Translations under genes and position numbers: made by a program
In this document: positions 16,556 to 23,586 of the stretch, piece by piece
How the letters are laid out: every line of letters starts with the position of its first letter
Position numbering within the stretch: position 1 is the stretch's first letter
Assembly: GCA_934647165.1 (NCBI GenBank)
Contig: CAKUFA010000009.1
Span: 1 to 64,000 of the forward strand
Direction of reading: 5' to 3'
Source: an uncultured Clostridia bacterium
Lineage (GTDB): Bacteria > Bacillota > Clostridia > Christensenellales > Aristaeellaceae
DNA: 64,000 bases
The notes under the pieces: generated by a model
The model's input: only the letters and a program-made list of their open reading frames with translations
Database searches by the model: none
Told to the model about the DNA's origin: nothing

Positions 16556-16890
16556 CCCCCCGTACATGCATCGCGGCTGAGCGAAGCAATAGCCGCGTCG
16601 ACTAAGCCAAACAAGGCAGAGAATCCCGTACATACATCGCGGCTGAGCGAAGCAATAGCCGCGCCAACCAAGCCCAAAAAAGATAGAGCCCCCCGTACAT
16701 ACATCGCGGCTGAGCGAAGCAATAGCCGCGTCGACTAAGCCAAACAAGGCAGAGAATCCCGTACATGCATCGCGGCTGAGCGAAGCAATAGCCGCGCCGA
16801 CCAAGTCAAACAAGGCAGATCCCCCCGTACATGCACGCGGCTGAGCGAAGCAATAGCCGCGCCAACCAAGCCAAGCAAAGCCGTAGCCGC
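16556..16890. repeat. Five tandem 66-bp hairpin repeats
   Basis: Five copies with CGTACAT starting at 16561, 16627, 16694, 16760 and 16826, a period of 66-67 bases. Each holds the inverted repeat CGCGGCT/AGCCGCG around a 12-base loop that is identical in all copies. Variation is confined to the linker (GCCAAACAAGGCAGAG or related). Reading frames through the array exist only because the repeat is open in several frames. The array fills the spacer between convergent nrdG and cinA (16416-16978). Confidence 0.9.
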
Positions 16891-16907
16891 ATCATAGAAA
16901 GATAGAA

Positions 16908-16960
16908 AACGAAGCCATCCCATGGACATGATCGCCCATAGGAATGGCTTCGTTTGTTTG
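16908..16960. terminator. Bidirectional terminator after cinA
   Basis: AACGAAGCCAT pairs with ATGGCTTCGTT, with a further inner CCCAT/ATAGG region. TTTGTTTG follows on the plus strand and TTTTCTATCTTT on the minus strand. It is most likely the cinA terminator. Confidence 0.8.
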
Positions 16961-16978
16961 TTCTGGCTGCCTGAAGAT

Positions 16979-18220
16979 TTATTTCAGCGCTTCTTTGCGC
17001 ACCGCGTCAATGGCATGCTTTACGGTCAGCGTCCGGATTCGATCACGATTCCCGGCAAGACTTAAGTGAATCGGATAAGTGCCGTCTTTGGTGGAAATGC
17101 CCAGATAAACTGTACCTACCGGTCGCTCTGGGGTGCCGCCGTCAGGGCCGGCAAGCCCTGTGGCACTTACGGCAATATCAACACCCAACCGCTCACGCGC
17201 ACCTTGCGCCATGGCTGTGGCTACTTCGGCACTCACTACATCATAGCGATCAATGGTCTCCGCCGGCACGCCCAATAGAATGGTTTTGGTGTCCGTCTGA
17301 TAGGTTACAAAACCACCGCGAACAACGCTGGAAGCTCCGGGAATGTTCACTAGCGTAGCGGCAATCAGGCCGCCTGTGAGACTCTCGGCCGTGGCAACGG
17401 TTTTGCCGGAGGCCTTCAAAGCCTCGATGGCAGATTGCGCCAGCGATCCCCGGTCATCCTCGTTGATGGCATAGATAACATCACCCAGCCGTGCGCGTAC
17501 CTTTTCCAATAGGGGGGATAAAAGCGCAAGGGCTTCCGTTTCTGTGGCAGCGCACGCTGTGGCGCGCATTTGCACTTCGCCTAGCGAGCAATAGGGACTC
17601 AGGCTGGGATTGCCTTGCATTTCAAGGTCGCTCAGGCGTTGATCAACTTCGCTTTCTCCCATGCCGAAAATGCGGATGTAGCGGCTTACAAGCACCTGCG
17701 AGGAGCGCTTGCGCAGCCATGGCTCTACCTGGTCGATAAACATGGGCTGAAGCTCATAGGGCGGGCCAGGCAGATGAATGACCACTTTGCCTTCGCCCAT
17801 GGGCACAATAGCACCCGGAGCGGTGCCGTTGGGATTGAGCATCAGCGTAGTGTCCGGTGTGAACATGGCCTGGGAAAGATTGTTGAGGGTCATGTTCTTG
17901 TGATACTGCTGAAAACGGTCACGCACCATCTTTTCGGCTTCGGGGAAAAGCACAAGCTCCTTCCCGGCCACCTTGGCGGCTACGCGCTTGGTGATGTCGT
18001 CCACCGTTGGGCCAAGGCCGCCGGAGGTGATGACCACGTCTGCCCGGCTCAATGCCAGACGATAGGCATCCTCCAGCCGCTGAGCGTTATCACCTACCAC
18101 CTGCTGGTGATACTGCGCAATGCCCAGCGCGGATAAACGGCGGGAGATGAATTGCGCGTTGGTGTTGAGTACTTGCCCCATCAGCAGCTCGGTGCCTACA
18201 CAGAGGATTTCCGCAATCAT
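16979..18220 (-). CDS. cinA: CinA: nicotinamide-nucleotide amidase / competence-damage protein
   Basis: A 413-residue cytosolic protein with two domains. The MoaB/MogA-like N-terminal domain (about 1-170) has ILCVGTELLMGQVLNTNA and the TSGGLGPTVDDITKRV loop. The C-terminal PncC domain (about 255-413) has TVATAESLTGGLIAATLVNIPGAS and SATGLAGPDGGT and deamidates NMN. Length matches full CinA. The start at 18220 follows AAGGAGG by eight bases; the longer frame from 18271 lacks support. It lies downstream of rimO-pgsA, with a terminator-like hairpin between pgsA and cinA. Confidence 0.93.
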   Translation of the reverse strand: MIAEILCVGTELLMGQVLNTNAQFISRRLSALGIAQYHQQVVGDNAQRLEDAYRLALSRADVVITSGGLGPTVDDITKRVAAKVAGKELVLFPEAEKMVRDRFQQYHKNMTLNNLSQAMFTPDTTLMLNPNGTAPGAIVPMGEGKVVIHLPGPPYELQPMFIDQVEPWLRKRSSQVLVSRYIRIFGMGESEVDQRLSDLEMQGNPSLSPYCSLGEVQMRATACAATETEALALLSPLLEKVRARLGDVIYAINEDDRGSLAQSAIEALKASGKTVATAESLTGGLIAATLVNIPGASSVVRGGFVTYQTDTKTILLGVPAETIDRYDVVSAEVATAMAQGARERLGVDIAVSATGLAGPDGGTPERPVGTVYLGISTKDGTYPIHLSLAGNRDRIRTLTVKHAIDAVRKEALK

Positions 18221-18252
18221 GACGAGAACCTCCTTCATTGGTAAGGAAATGC

Positions 18253-18277
18253 AAAAAAGTGGCATAGCCACTTTTTT
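18253..18277 (-). terminator. Intrinsic terminator between pgsA and cinA
   Basis: GTGGC-ATA-GCCAC flanked by A6 and T6 makes a symmetrical hairpin of up to 11 bp. It lies four bases after the pgsA stop and 32 bases before the cinA start. cinA would depend on read-through or a promoter embedded here. Confidence 0.75.
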
Positions 18278-18281
18278 AAGC

Positions 18282-18818
18282 TTATTTGATATCCTTCAGA
18301 CAGCTGCCGTTTTTCACGAAATAGTCAATGCCGCTCCACAGCGTGATGATAAGCACCCAGGTGGTCAAAAGACCGCTTACCACATGCCGCATCACCGGCT
18401 GACGGGAAACCATCAGCCACAGAATCAACACAATCTGGCTTACCGTTTTGATTTTGCCGAGCTTGCCTGCGGCAATCACCTTTCCGCTGGAAACGGCAAT
18501 CATCCGCAAGCCATCCACGCACAGCTCACGTGCAAGGATCACAACGGTGACCCATGCCAGCATCACACCATGCTGGATGAGCATGATCAGCGCACTGAGC
18601 ACCAGCAGCTTGTCCGCCACCGGGTCAACAAATTTGCCGAAGTCTGTTATAATGTGATTTTTGCGGGCAATGTAGCCGTCCAGAAAATCGGTGAACGCTG
18701 CCAGGGCGAAAACGATGGTTGCCAGAATGTTGCATACCTGTGTGTTGGAGTACATCAGCGCTACCATCACAGGGATCAGCGCCACGCGTGTCAGGGACAG
18801 CTTGTTGGGCAGGTTCAT
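18282..18818 (-). CDS. pgsA: CDP-diacylglycerol--glycerol-3-phosphate 3-phosphatidyltransferase
   Basis: A 178-residue membrane enzyme that makes phosphatidylglycerol phosphate, the first step to phosphatidylglycerol and cardiolipin. The CDP-alcohol phosphotransferase motif is complete: Asp44, Asp47-Gly48, Ala51-Arg52, Gly61, Asp65 and Asp69 (DFLDGYIAR...DFGKFVDPVAD). Several hydrophobic helices surround it. The N-terminus MNLPNKLSLTR is typical. Its ATG overlaps the rimO stop by four bases (ATGA), so translation of the two is coupled. Confidence 0.93.
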   Translation of the reverse strand: MNLPNKLSLTRVALIPVMVALMYSNTQVCNILATIVFALAAFTDFLDGYIARKNHIITDFGKFVDPVADKLLVLSALIMLIQHGVMLAWVTVVILARELCVDGLRMIAVSSGKVIAAGKLGKIKTVSQIVLILWLMVSRQPVMRHVVSGLLTTWVLIITLWSGIDYFVKNGSCLKDIK

Positions 18819-20134
18819 GCTTCTTCTTCTCCTTTGAGATCATAGGTGCCGGCGCCGGTGATCTTCACGTGCACAAAGTCGCCGGGCTTGGGGTTTGAAT
18901 GGGCCGTGAAGTAAATGCCGCCGTCTGCATCCGGGGCTTCCCATTGACTGCGCCCCAGATACTCGCCGTCTTTTACATCTGTCACCAACACCTTTTCTAC
19001 TGTGCCGATGCGCGCGCGGTTGCGCTTGAGGGAGATTTCCTGCTGGAGCGTCATCAGCCGGTCCAGCCGTGCCTGCTTTACATCTTCCGGAATCTGGTCG
19101 GGCATGAGGGCAGCGGGGGTATCTTCCTCAGCGGAGTAAGCAAAGGCACCCAGGCGGTCGAATTCCGCTTCCTGCAGGAAGTCCAGCAGCTCCTCGAATT
19201 CTTCTTCCGTTTCTCCGGGGAAGCCGACGATGATGCTGGTGCGAAGGATAAACCCACGGTCGCGCGCACCCTTGAGGCAGCGGCGAATGTCCGAAGAATC
19301 ACCGCGGCGGTTCATGCGGCGGAGAATGCGGTCGTTGATGTGCTGGATGGGCAGATCAAGATATTTGCAGATGTTGTCATGCTTGGCCATCACATCCAAC
19401 AGCCGATCGTCCGTTTCATCCGGGTAGCAGTAGAGAACGCGCAGCCATTCCACTCCCGGGATAGCCGCCGCCTTTTCCATCAGCTCCGGCAGCGCGGAGT
19501 GCTCCTGCCAGTCCGTGCCGTAGCGGCTGGTGTCCTGCGCTACAAGGATGTGCTCCTTTACGCCTTTTTGTGCAAGCTCGGTCATTTCATTGAGAACATC
19601 GCCCATTCGGCGGGATCGATAGGGCCCGCGGATCAGCGGGATAGCGCAGTAGGTGCAGCGGTTGGAGCAGCCGTCGCCGATGCGGGTGTAAGCGGAGTAT
19701 CCCGGCGTGGTCAGCACGCGGCTGTGCTCGAGATAGTGATAATCATCCTGGCACAGCGACATGCGGGAACCGTGCAGCGCCCGCTCAATGGCCTGGGGCA
19801 GCTGGTCATACTGATTTACGCCCATCAGCAGGTCAATTTCCGGCATTTCCGCCATCAGGTCTTTTTCATAGCGCTGGGCAAGGCAGCCGGAGACAATCAA
19901 CAGCTTGCAGCGGCCGGTCTTCTTATACTGCGCCATTTCCAGAATGGTGTCGATGGATTCTTCCTTTGCCGGGCCGATAAAACCGCAGGTGTTCACCAAC
20001 AGGATGTCCGCCTGGGCGGGATCCTCGGAGAAGAGATAGCCGTTTTCTTTGAGAATACCAAGCGCTGTTTCGGAGTCCACACGGTTTTTCGTGCAGCCCA
20101 GGGATACAACGCCAACTGTCATTTGCCTGGTCAT
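18815..20134 (-). CDS. rimO: Ribosomal protein S12 methylthiotransferase RimO
   Basis: A 439-residue radical-SAM enzyme that adds a methylthio group to an aspartate of ribosomal protein S12. The N-terminal UPF0004 domain carries Cys14, Cys50 and Cys84 for the auxiliary cluster. The radical-SAM site is Cys156, Cys160 and Cys163 (GCSNRCTYC). A TRAM domain closes the protein (about 370-435). VSLGCTKNRVDSE at the start and IPLIRGPYRSR favour RimO over MiaB. AAGGA lies 12 bases before the first ATG; Met5 is an alternative start. First gene of rimO-pgsA. Confidence 0.93.
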   Translation of the reverse strand: MTRQMTVGVVSLGCTKNRVDSETALGILKENGYLFSEDPAQADILLVNTCGFIGPAKEESIDTILEMAQYKKTGRCKLLIVSGCLAQRYEKDLMAEMPEIDLLMGVNQYDQLPQAIERALHGSRMSLCQDDYHYLEHSRVLTTPGYSAYTRIGDGCSNRCTYCAIPLIRGPYRSRRMGDVLNEMTELAQKGVKEHILVAQDTSRYGTDWQEHSALPELMEKAAAIPGVEWLRVLYCYPDETDDRLLDVMAKHDNICKYLDLPIQHINDRILRRMNRRGDSSDIRRCLKGARDRGFILRTSIIVGFPGETEEEFEELLDFLQEAEFDRLGAFAYSAEEDTPAALMPDQIPEDVKQARLDRLMTLQQEISLKRNRARIGTVEKVLVTDVKDGEYLGRSQWEAPDADGGIYFTAHSNPKPGDFVHVKITGAGTYDLKGEEEA

Positions 20135-20309
20135 ATACTTTTCCTTGATCCTTTCCTGATACCCTGCTTTCGCAGCGTGGATGTTGCGTTATTGCCTGCT
20201 TATTGTATCACGTTTTGCCGTGTTTGAATAGCCGTTTTCCGGACACATTCTGCGCTTTGGCGCTATCTTGCCCGGACAGAGAAGGGATGACGCAAAAAAA
20301 CGCCATTTA

Positions 20310-20356
20310 TCGTCAAAAAAGGAGAAAGGCGCGCATTTTTGAAGCGGCCTTTCTCC
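20310..20356 (-). terminator. Terminator of the metQNI operon
   Basis: A 10-bp stem GGAGAAAGGC/GCCTTTCTCC with a 16-base loop, followed on the minus strand by TTTTTTG. It lies 26 bases after the metI stop. Confidence 0.88.
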
Positions 20357-20381
20357 TCTTGGCAAGGAACAGCGCGGCTTG

Positions 20382-21089
20382 TCAGTGCCGCAGGCGTTTG
20401 TCGCACTTGCGGGAAAGCCATGTGCCGAAGGATTGCAGAATCTGCACCAGAATGACCAGAACAATCACCGCCAGATACAGTACTGCGTATTTATAGCGGT
20501 TGTAGCCGATCATGATAGCGATTTTGCCAAGTCCGCCGCCACCGATGGCGCCGCTCATGGCGGTGTAGCCCATGATGGTGGTGATGGCCAGCGTGAAGTT
20601 GTTGATGAGCGAAGGGACGCTCTCGGGCAGCATCACATGCATCATGATCTGCATGGGGGTTGCACCCATACTCTGCGCTGTTTCGATGATGTTCGGGTTC
20701 ACCTCCCGCAAGCTGGATTCCACCAGCCGTGCTACAAAGGGGAAGGCAGCCACCACCAGCGGTACAATGGAAGCCACGGTGCCAACCGACGTGCCCACAA
20801 TCAGCCGCGTTAGCGGAATGACCATCACAATCAGGATTAGGAATGGGATGGAACGCAGAAGGTTGATGAGCACGTTGAGAAACTTCATCAACGGCTTGGG
20901 CAGGGGACGGATGCCCTTGGCATCGCCGGAAACCAGCACCATGCCGAGCGGCAGGCCGATGATGATGGCGAACAGCGTGGCAAGCACGGTAACATACACC
21001 GTGTCCCACAGCGCCTGGGGAAAGTCCGACAGGAACATCTGCCAGGCTTCCTGAAGCTTTTCCGGGGTAAAAGCGTTGGCAAAATTCAT
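20382..21089 (-). CDS. metI: Methionine ABC transporter permease MetI
   Basis: A 235-residue permease with about five membrane helices. It contains the coupling EAA loop, here ETAQSMGATPMQIMMHVMLP, which contacts MetN. SRIPFL-type sequence (LLRSIPFLILIV) and the GGGGLG motif near the end are characteristic of MetI. Its start overlaps the end of metN by four bases (ATGA). Last gene of metQ-metN-metI. Confidence 0.93.
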   Translation of the reverse strand: MNFANAFTPEKLQEAWQMFLSDFPQALWDTVYVTVLATLFAIIIGLPLGMVLVSGDAKGIRPLPKPLMKFLNVLINLLRSIPFLILIVMVIPLTRLIVGTSVGTVASIVPLVVAAFPFVARLVESSLREVNPNIIETAQSMGATPMQIMMHVMLPESVPSLINNFTLAITTIMGYTAMSGAIGGGGLGKIAIMIGYNRYKYAVLYLAVIVLVILVQILQSFGTWLSRKCDKRLRH

Positions 21090-22120
21090 GCCTGTTCCTC
21101 CTCTCCGCGGGCGGGATAGTTCACTTCCACCTGCACGTTCACGTTGGGGGTTTCCCTCAAATACGTCACGGCCTTGGCCAGCTCATCCGGCCCGCCGGGA
21201 ATTTCCAACAGCATGTAGCCGTAGGTTTTGTTGCCGACGGAGCGAACGCTGGCGGTGTGCACGCTGGCTGCAATGCCCTTTTCCATGGCCATGCGTGCCA
21301 GCAGTGGCTGGCTCACCGTATCCGCACCGTTGAAAATCAGGCGCACATGCTGGCCACCGGGTGTGGGCGTGACATTGCCCTGCGCCAGTTCCGGATACAC
21401 CAGGCTCTGGGTTGCTTGTGCTTTGGGATTGGAGAATACCTCGGACACATCACCCTCCTCCACCACGGTGCCGTGCTCCAAGATGGCCACGCGGCTGCAA
21501 ATTTCCTGCACAACGCTCATTTGATGGGTGATGATGATGACGGTAATGCCCATCTTGGCATTGATGTCGCGGATCAGATCCAGGATGGCGTGCGTGGTTT
21601 TGGGGTCCAGGGCACTGGTGGCCTCATCACACAAAAGCACATCCGGGTTGGTGGAGAGCGCGCGAGCGATGGCCACGCGCTGCTGTTGTCCGCCGGAAAG
21701 CTGTGCCGGATAGGCGTTGGCTTTGTCCGGCAGCCCCACGGTTTCCAGCAGCTTCAGGGCGCGCTCCTCGGCCTGCTTTTTGTCCACGCCTGCAAGGCGC
21801 AGGGGCAGCATCACATTTTTGAGGCAGGTGCGCTGCATCAGCAGGTTGAAACCCTGGAAGATCATGGTAACGCGGCGGCGCACAGCGCGCAGTTCCTTTT
21901 TGTCCATCGTACCCAGATCCTTGCCGTCTACCAGCACGGAACCCTCGCTGGGCCGCTCCAGCATGTTGATGCAGCGCACCAGTGTGCTTTTGCCTGCACC
22001 GGACATGCCGATGATGCCGTAAATGTCGCCGTTATTGATGGTCAGGTTCACATGCTTGAGCGCATCCACCGGTCCGTCTGCGGTGGTGAAGCTCTTGGAT
22101 AGGTTTCGCAGCTCGATCAT
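21086..22120 (-). CDS. metN: Methionine ABC transporter ATP-binding protein MetN
   Basis: A 344-residue ATPase that energises methionine uptake. Walker A is GMSGAGKS (38-45), the signature is LSGGQQQR, Walker B is VLLCDEATSALD and the switch is THQMS. From about residue 265 it has a NIL regulatory domain (LIFNGADTVSQPLLARMA...), which binds methionine and inhibits transport when the cell is replete. The start lies 78 bases after metQ, beyond a hairpin, and the stop overlaps metI. Confidence 0.95.
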   Translation of the reverse strand: MIELRNLSKSFTTADGPVDALKHVNLTINNGDIYGIIGMSGAGKSTLVRCINMLERPSEGSVLVDGKDLGTMDKKELRAVRRRVTMIFQGFNLLMQRTCLKNVMLPLRLAGVDKKQAEERALKLLETVGLPDKANAYPAQLSGGQQQRVAIARALSTNPDVLLCDEATSALDPKTTHAILDLIRDINAKMGITVIIITHQMSVVQEICSRVAILEHGTVVEEGDVSEVFSNPKAQATQSLVYPELAQGNVTPTPGGQHVRLIFNGADTVSQPLLARMAMEKGIAASVHTASVRSVGNKTYGYMLLEIPGGPDELAKAVTYLRETPNVNVQVEVNYPARGEEEQA

Positions 22121-22145
22121 GGGCTTCCTCCATTATACACAGAAA

Positions 22146-22182
22146 GCCACACCGGCGGCCCTGCGGCTTTGGCCGGTGTGGC
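22146..22182 (-). other. Intercistronic hairpin between metQ and metN
   Basis: An 11-bp perfect stem GCCACACCGGC/GCCGGTGTGGC. On the minus strand only a weak TTTCTGTG follows. It probably raises metQ mRNA over metNI, as is common for binding-protein genes. Confidence 0.6.
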
Positions 22183-22198
22183 AATCGTTTTTGTAGTT

Positions 22199-23041
22199 TT
22201 ACTCGGCCTTCAGGGCGGTCAGGTCAGTCTGCTTGCCGGCATACAGACCCATGGGCTCTACGTGGATGGCTGCCACGGACACAATGTGGGTGCCGTTTTC
22301 CGCGTTGAAGTTGTCCTGATAGGGCAGGTGAGCGAAATAGTTGGCGTACACTTCGCCGCTTTCCACCACCATGTTGGGCTGCACATAGTCAGAGAATTCG
22401 ATGATGTCCAGCGTGATGTTCTTCTCAGCCAGGATTTCCTTGGCGATGGCCAGAATCTGCGCATGGGGCGTGGGGGACGCAGCCACGGAGATGGTGGTGC
22501 CGGCCAGCGCGTCGTAATCCACGGTGGCGTCGAAGCCGTCGGTGGGCTCAGCCACAACGGAGATGGCAGCGCCGGCATAGGTATCGTTGATGTAGTCGGC
22601 AACCTTCTTGCTGGTCAGCGCAGCAACCAGCGCCTTGGTGCGGGGATCTTCCTCGTTGCCTTCCTTCACGCACACCACGTTGCTGTAGGGGGAGTTGGCA
22701 TCCTCAATCAGCAGGGAATCGGTCACGGGGTTCAAACCCGCATCCAGCGCGTAGTTGTTGTTGATGATGGCGTAATCAACGTCTGCCAGCACGTTGGGCA
22801 CCATGGCCGCTTCCACTTCCTGGAACACAATACCCTTGGGGTTGTCCACCACATCGGCGGCGGTAGCGGTGATGCCGGCATCTTCCTTCAGGGTGATAAT
22901 GCCATTGGCTTCCAGCAGCTTCAGGGCGCGGCCCTCATTGGTGGGGTCGTTGGGCACGGCAATGGTGATGCCGTCGGCCAGTGCGGCAACGCAGCTCAGG
23001 GACAAAATCGCGGCAAGAATCAGAGAAAGGAACTTCTTCAT
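22199..23041 (-). CDS. metQ: Methionine-binding protein MetQ
   Basis: A 280-residue NlpA/MetQ-family solute-binding protein. MKKFLSLILAAILSLSCVAALADG is, in effect, a signal peptide of about 23 residues. The single Cys17 is not in a clear lipobox, and ALA/DG fits signal peptidase I, which would leave the protein unanchored. The mature part has the family motifs IVFQEVEAAMVPNVLADVDYA, INNNYALDAGL and a KLLEANGIITLKE lobe. The start at 23041 follows AAGGAGAG by eight bases; the longer frame to 23098 has no site. It is first in the operon, behind a leader-peptide attenuator. Confidence 0.92.
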   Translation of the reverse strand: MKKFLSLILAAILSLSCVAALADGITIAVPNDPTNEGRALKLLEANGIITLKEDAGITATAADVVDNPKGIVFQEVEAAMVPNVLADVDYAIINNNYALDAGLNPVTDSLLIEDANSPYSNVVCVKEGNEEDPRTKALVAALTSKKVADYINDTYAGAAISVVAEPTDGFDATVDYDALAGTTISVAASPTPHAQILAIAKEILAEKNITLDIIEFSDYVQPNMVVESGEVYANYFAHLPYQDNFNAENGTHIVSVAAIHVEPMGLYAGKQTDLTALKAE

Positions 23042-23125
23042 GATGAATCTCTCCTTCATAAATAGTCGTTGTTTCATTGGGTAGTTACAGGGTTGCATGT
23101 TGCTTGCCAGGGATGAAAAGCCGCG

Positions 23126-23182
23126 TCACATTCGCTTGCTTTCCATGTTGCAGCGCACTTTGCGCCACGTTGTCGCCTTCAT
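23126..23182 (-). CDS. Short ORF in the metQ leader
   Basis: An 18-codon ORF (MKATTWRKVRCNMESKRM) with a very good GAAAGGAG eight bases upstream. It lies after the attenuator hairpin and ends 84 bases before metQ. It holds three Met and one Cys. It could be a second regulatory peptide or an initiation decoy. Nothing beyond its start signals supports it. Confidence 0.4.
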   Translation of the reverse strand: MKATTWRKVRCNMESKRM

Positions 23183-23202
23183 GAAACAATCTCCTTTCAC
23201 CC

Positions 23203-23243
23203 GAAAGATAAAGAAAAGAGGGAGGCTTCGACGAAGCTCCCTC
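23203..23243 (-). terminator. Attenuator hairpin in the metQNI leader
   Basis: On the minus strand GAGGGAGCTTCG and CGAAGCCTCCCTC form a 12-bp stem with one bulge, followed by TTTTCTTTATCTTT. It lies 35 bases after the leader-peptide stop and upstream of every met gene. Its 3' arm contains TCGAAGC, complementary to GCTTCGA in codons 25-27 of the leader peptide, so an alternative pairing could open it. Confidence 0.75.
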
Positions 23244-23278
23244 ATCTCACGGCATGGTTGACAAAAGCTGCCAACTTT

Positions 23279-23380
23279 TTAGCCATGTATCTGAAAGCCC
23301 ATCGAAGCGTGAGCACAGCAACGCATGCACATGCGGCGCATGCACATCTCCATGGGCATCATGCTGAAGGTCTTGCTCAT
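23279..23380 (-). CDS. Methionine- and cysteine-rich leader peptide of metQNI
   Basis: A 33-residue ORF with AAGGAAAGGAGAG ending eight to nine bases before its ATG. Nine residues are Met (1, 7, 8, 10, 12, 14, 17, 19, 27) and four are Cys (13, 18, 21, 22), including the run MMPMEMCMRRMCMRCC. It starts about 28 bases after a perfect promoter and is followed by a hairpin (GTTGGCA/TGTCAAC) and an intrinsic terminator, then by the methionine transporter. This is the layout of ribosome-mediated attenuation: stalling at Met codons when charged Met-tRNA is short would favour read-through. Function is inferred from layout. Confidence 0.72.
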   Translation of the reverse strand: MSKTFSMMPMEMCMRRMCMRCCAHASMGFQIHG

Positions 23381-23414
23381 CAGGGCTCTCTCCTTTCCTT
23401 TCGGGAATGTGGCC

Positions 23415-23443
23415 ATTATAGCGCAAGGCAGCGCGCCTGTCAA
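23415..23443 (-). promoter_or_regulatory. Consensus promoter of the metQNI leader
   Basis: TTGACA (23438-23443), 17-base spacer, TATAAT (23415-23420). Both hexamers match consensus exactly, which suits an operon held down by attenuation and not by promoter strength. Confidence 0.88.
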
Positions 23444-23520
23444 CCGCTTTTTGAAAACTCCGATTGTTTTTCTTTTGTACTTGTACTTTGTTCACGTTTT
23501 GGAAAAACTCCGACCAACTA

Positions 23521-23549
23521 TTGCAAACTTCGCGCATTCTGCTTACAAT
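23521..23549 (+). promoter_or_regulatory. Promoter of the L,D-transpeptidase gene
   Basis: TTGCAA (23521-23526), 17 bases, TACAAT (23544-23549), 37 bases before the start at 23587. Confidence 0.65.
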
Positions 23550-23586
23550 AGGGAGCGAACAAAATGAAAACTGCGGGGTAAAACGA

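Noticed and set aside
13446..16589. 1047-residue open frame on the minus strand
   Set aside because: It is antisense to nrdD and nrdG, whose motifs are unambiguous. Long shadow frames are expected opposite G/C-rich codons.
16556..16890. CRISPR array
   Set aside because: Period is constant and the linkers are near-identical, with no unique spacers and no cas genes.
16373..16929. Minus-strand frames over the 66-bp repeats
   Set aside because: They are read through a tandem hairpin array and show no start signals or domain.
23042..23410. SAM (S-box) riboswitch or Met T-box upstream of metQ
   Set aside because: Neither the S-box core nor the T-box GGUGG antiterminator element was found; the transcript is occupied by the leader ORF and hairpins.
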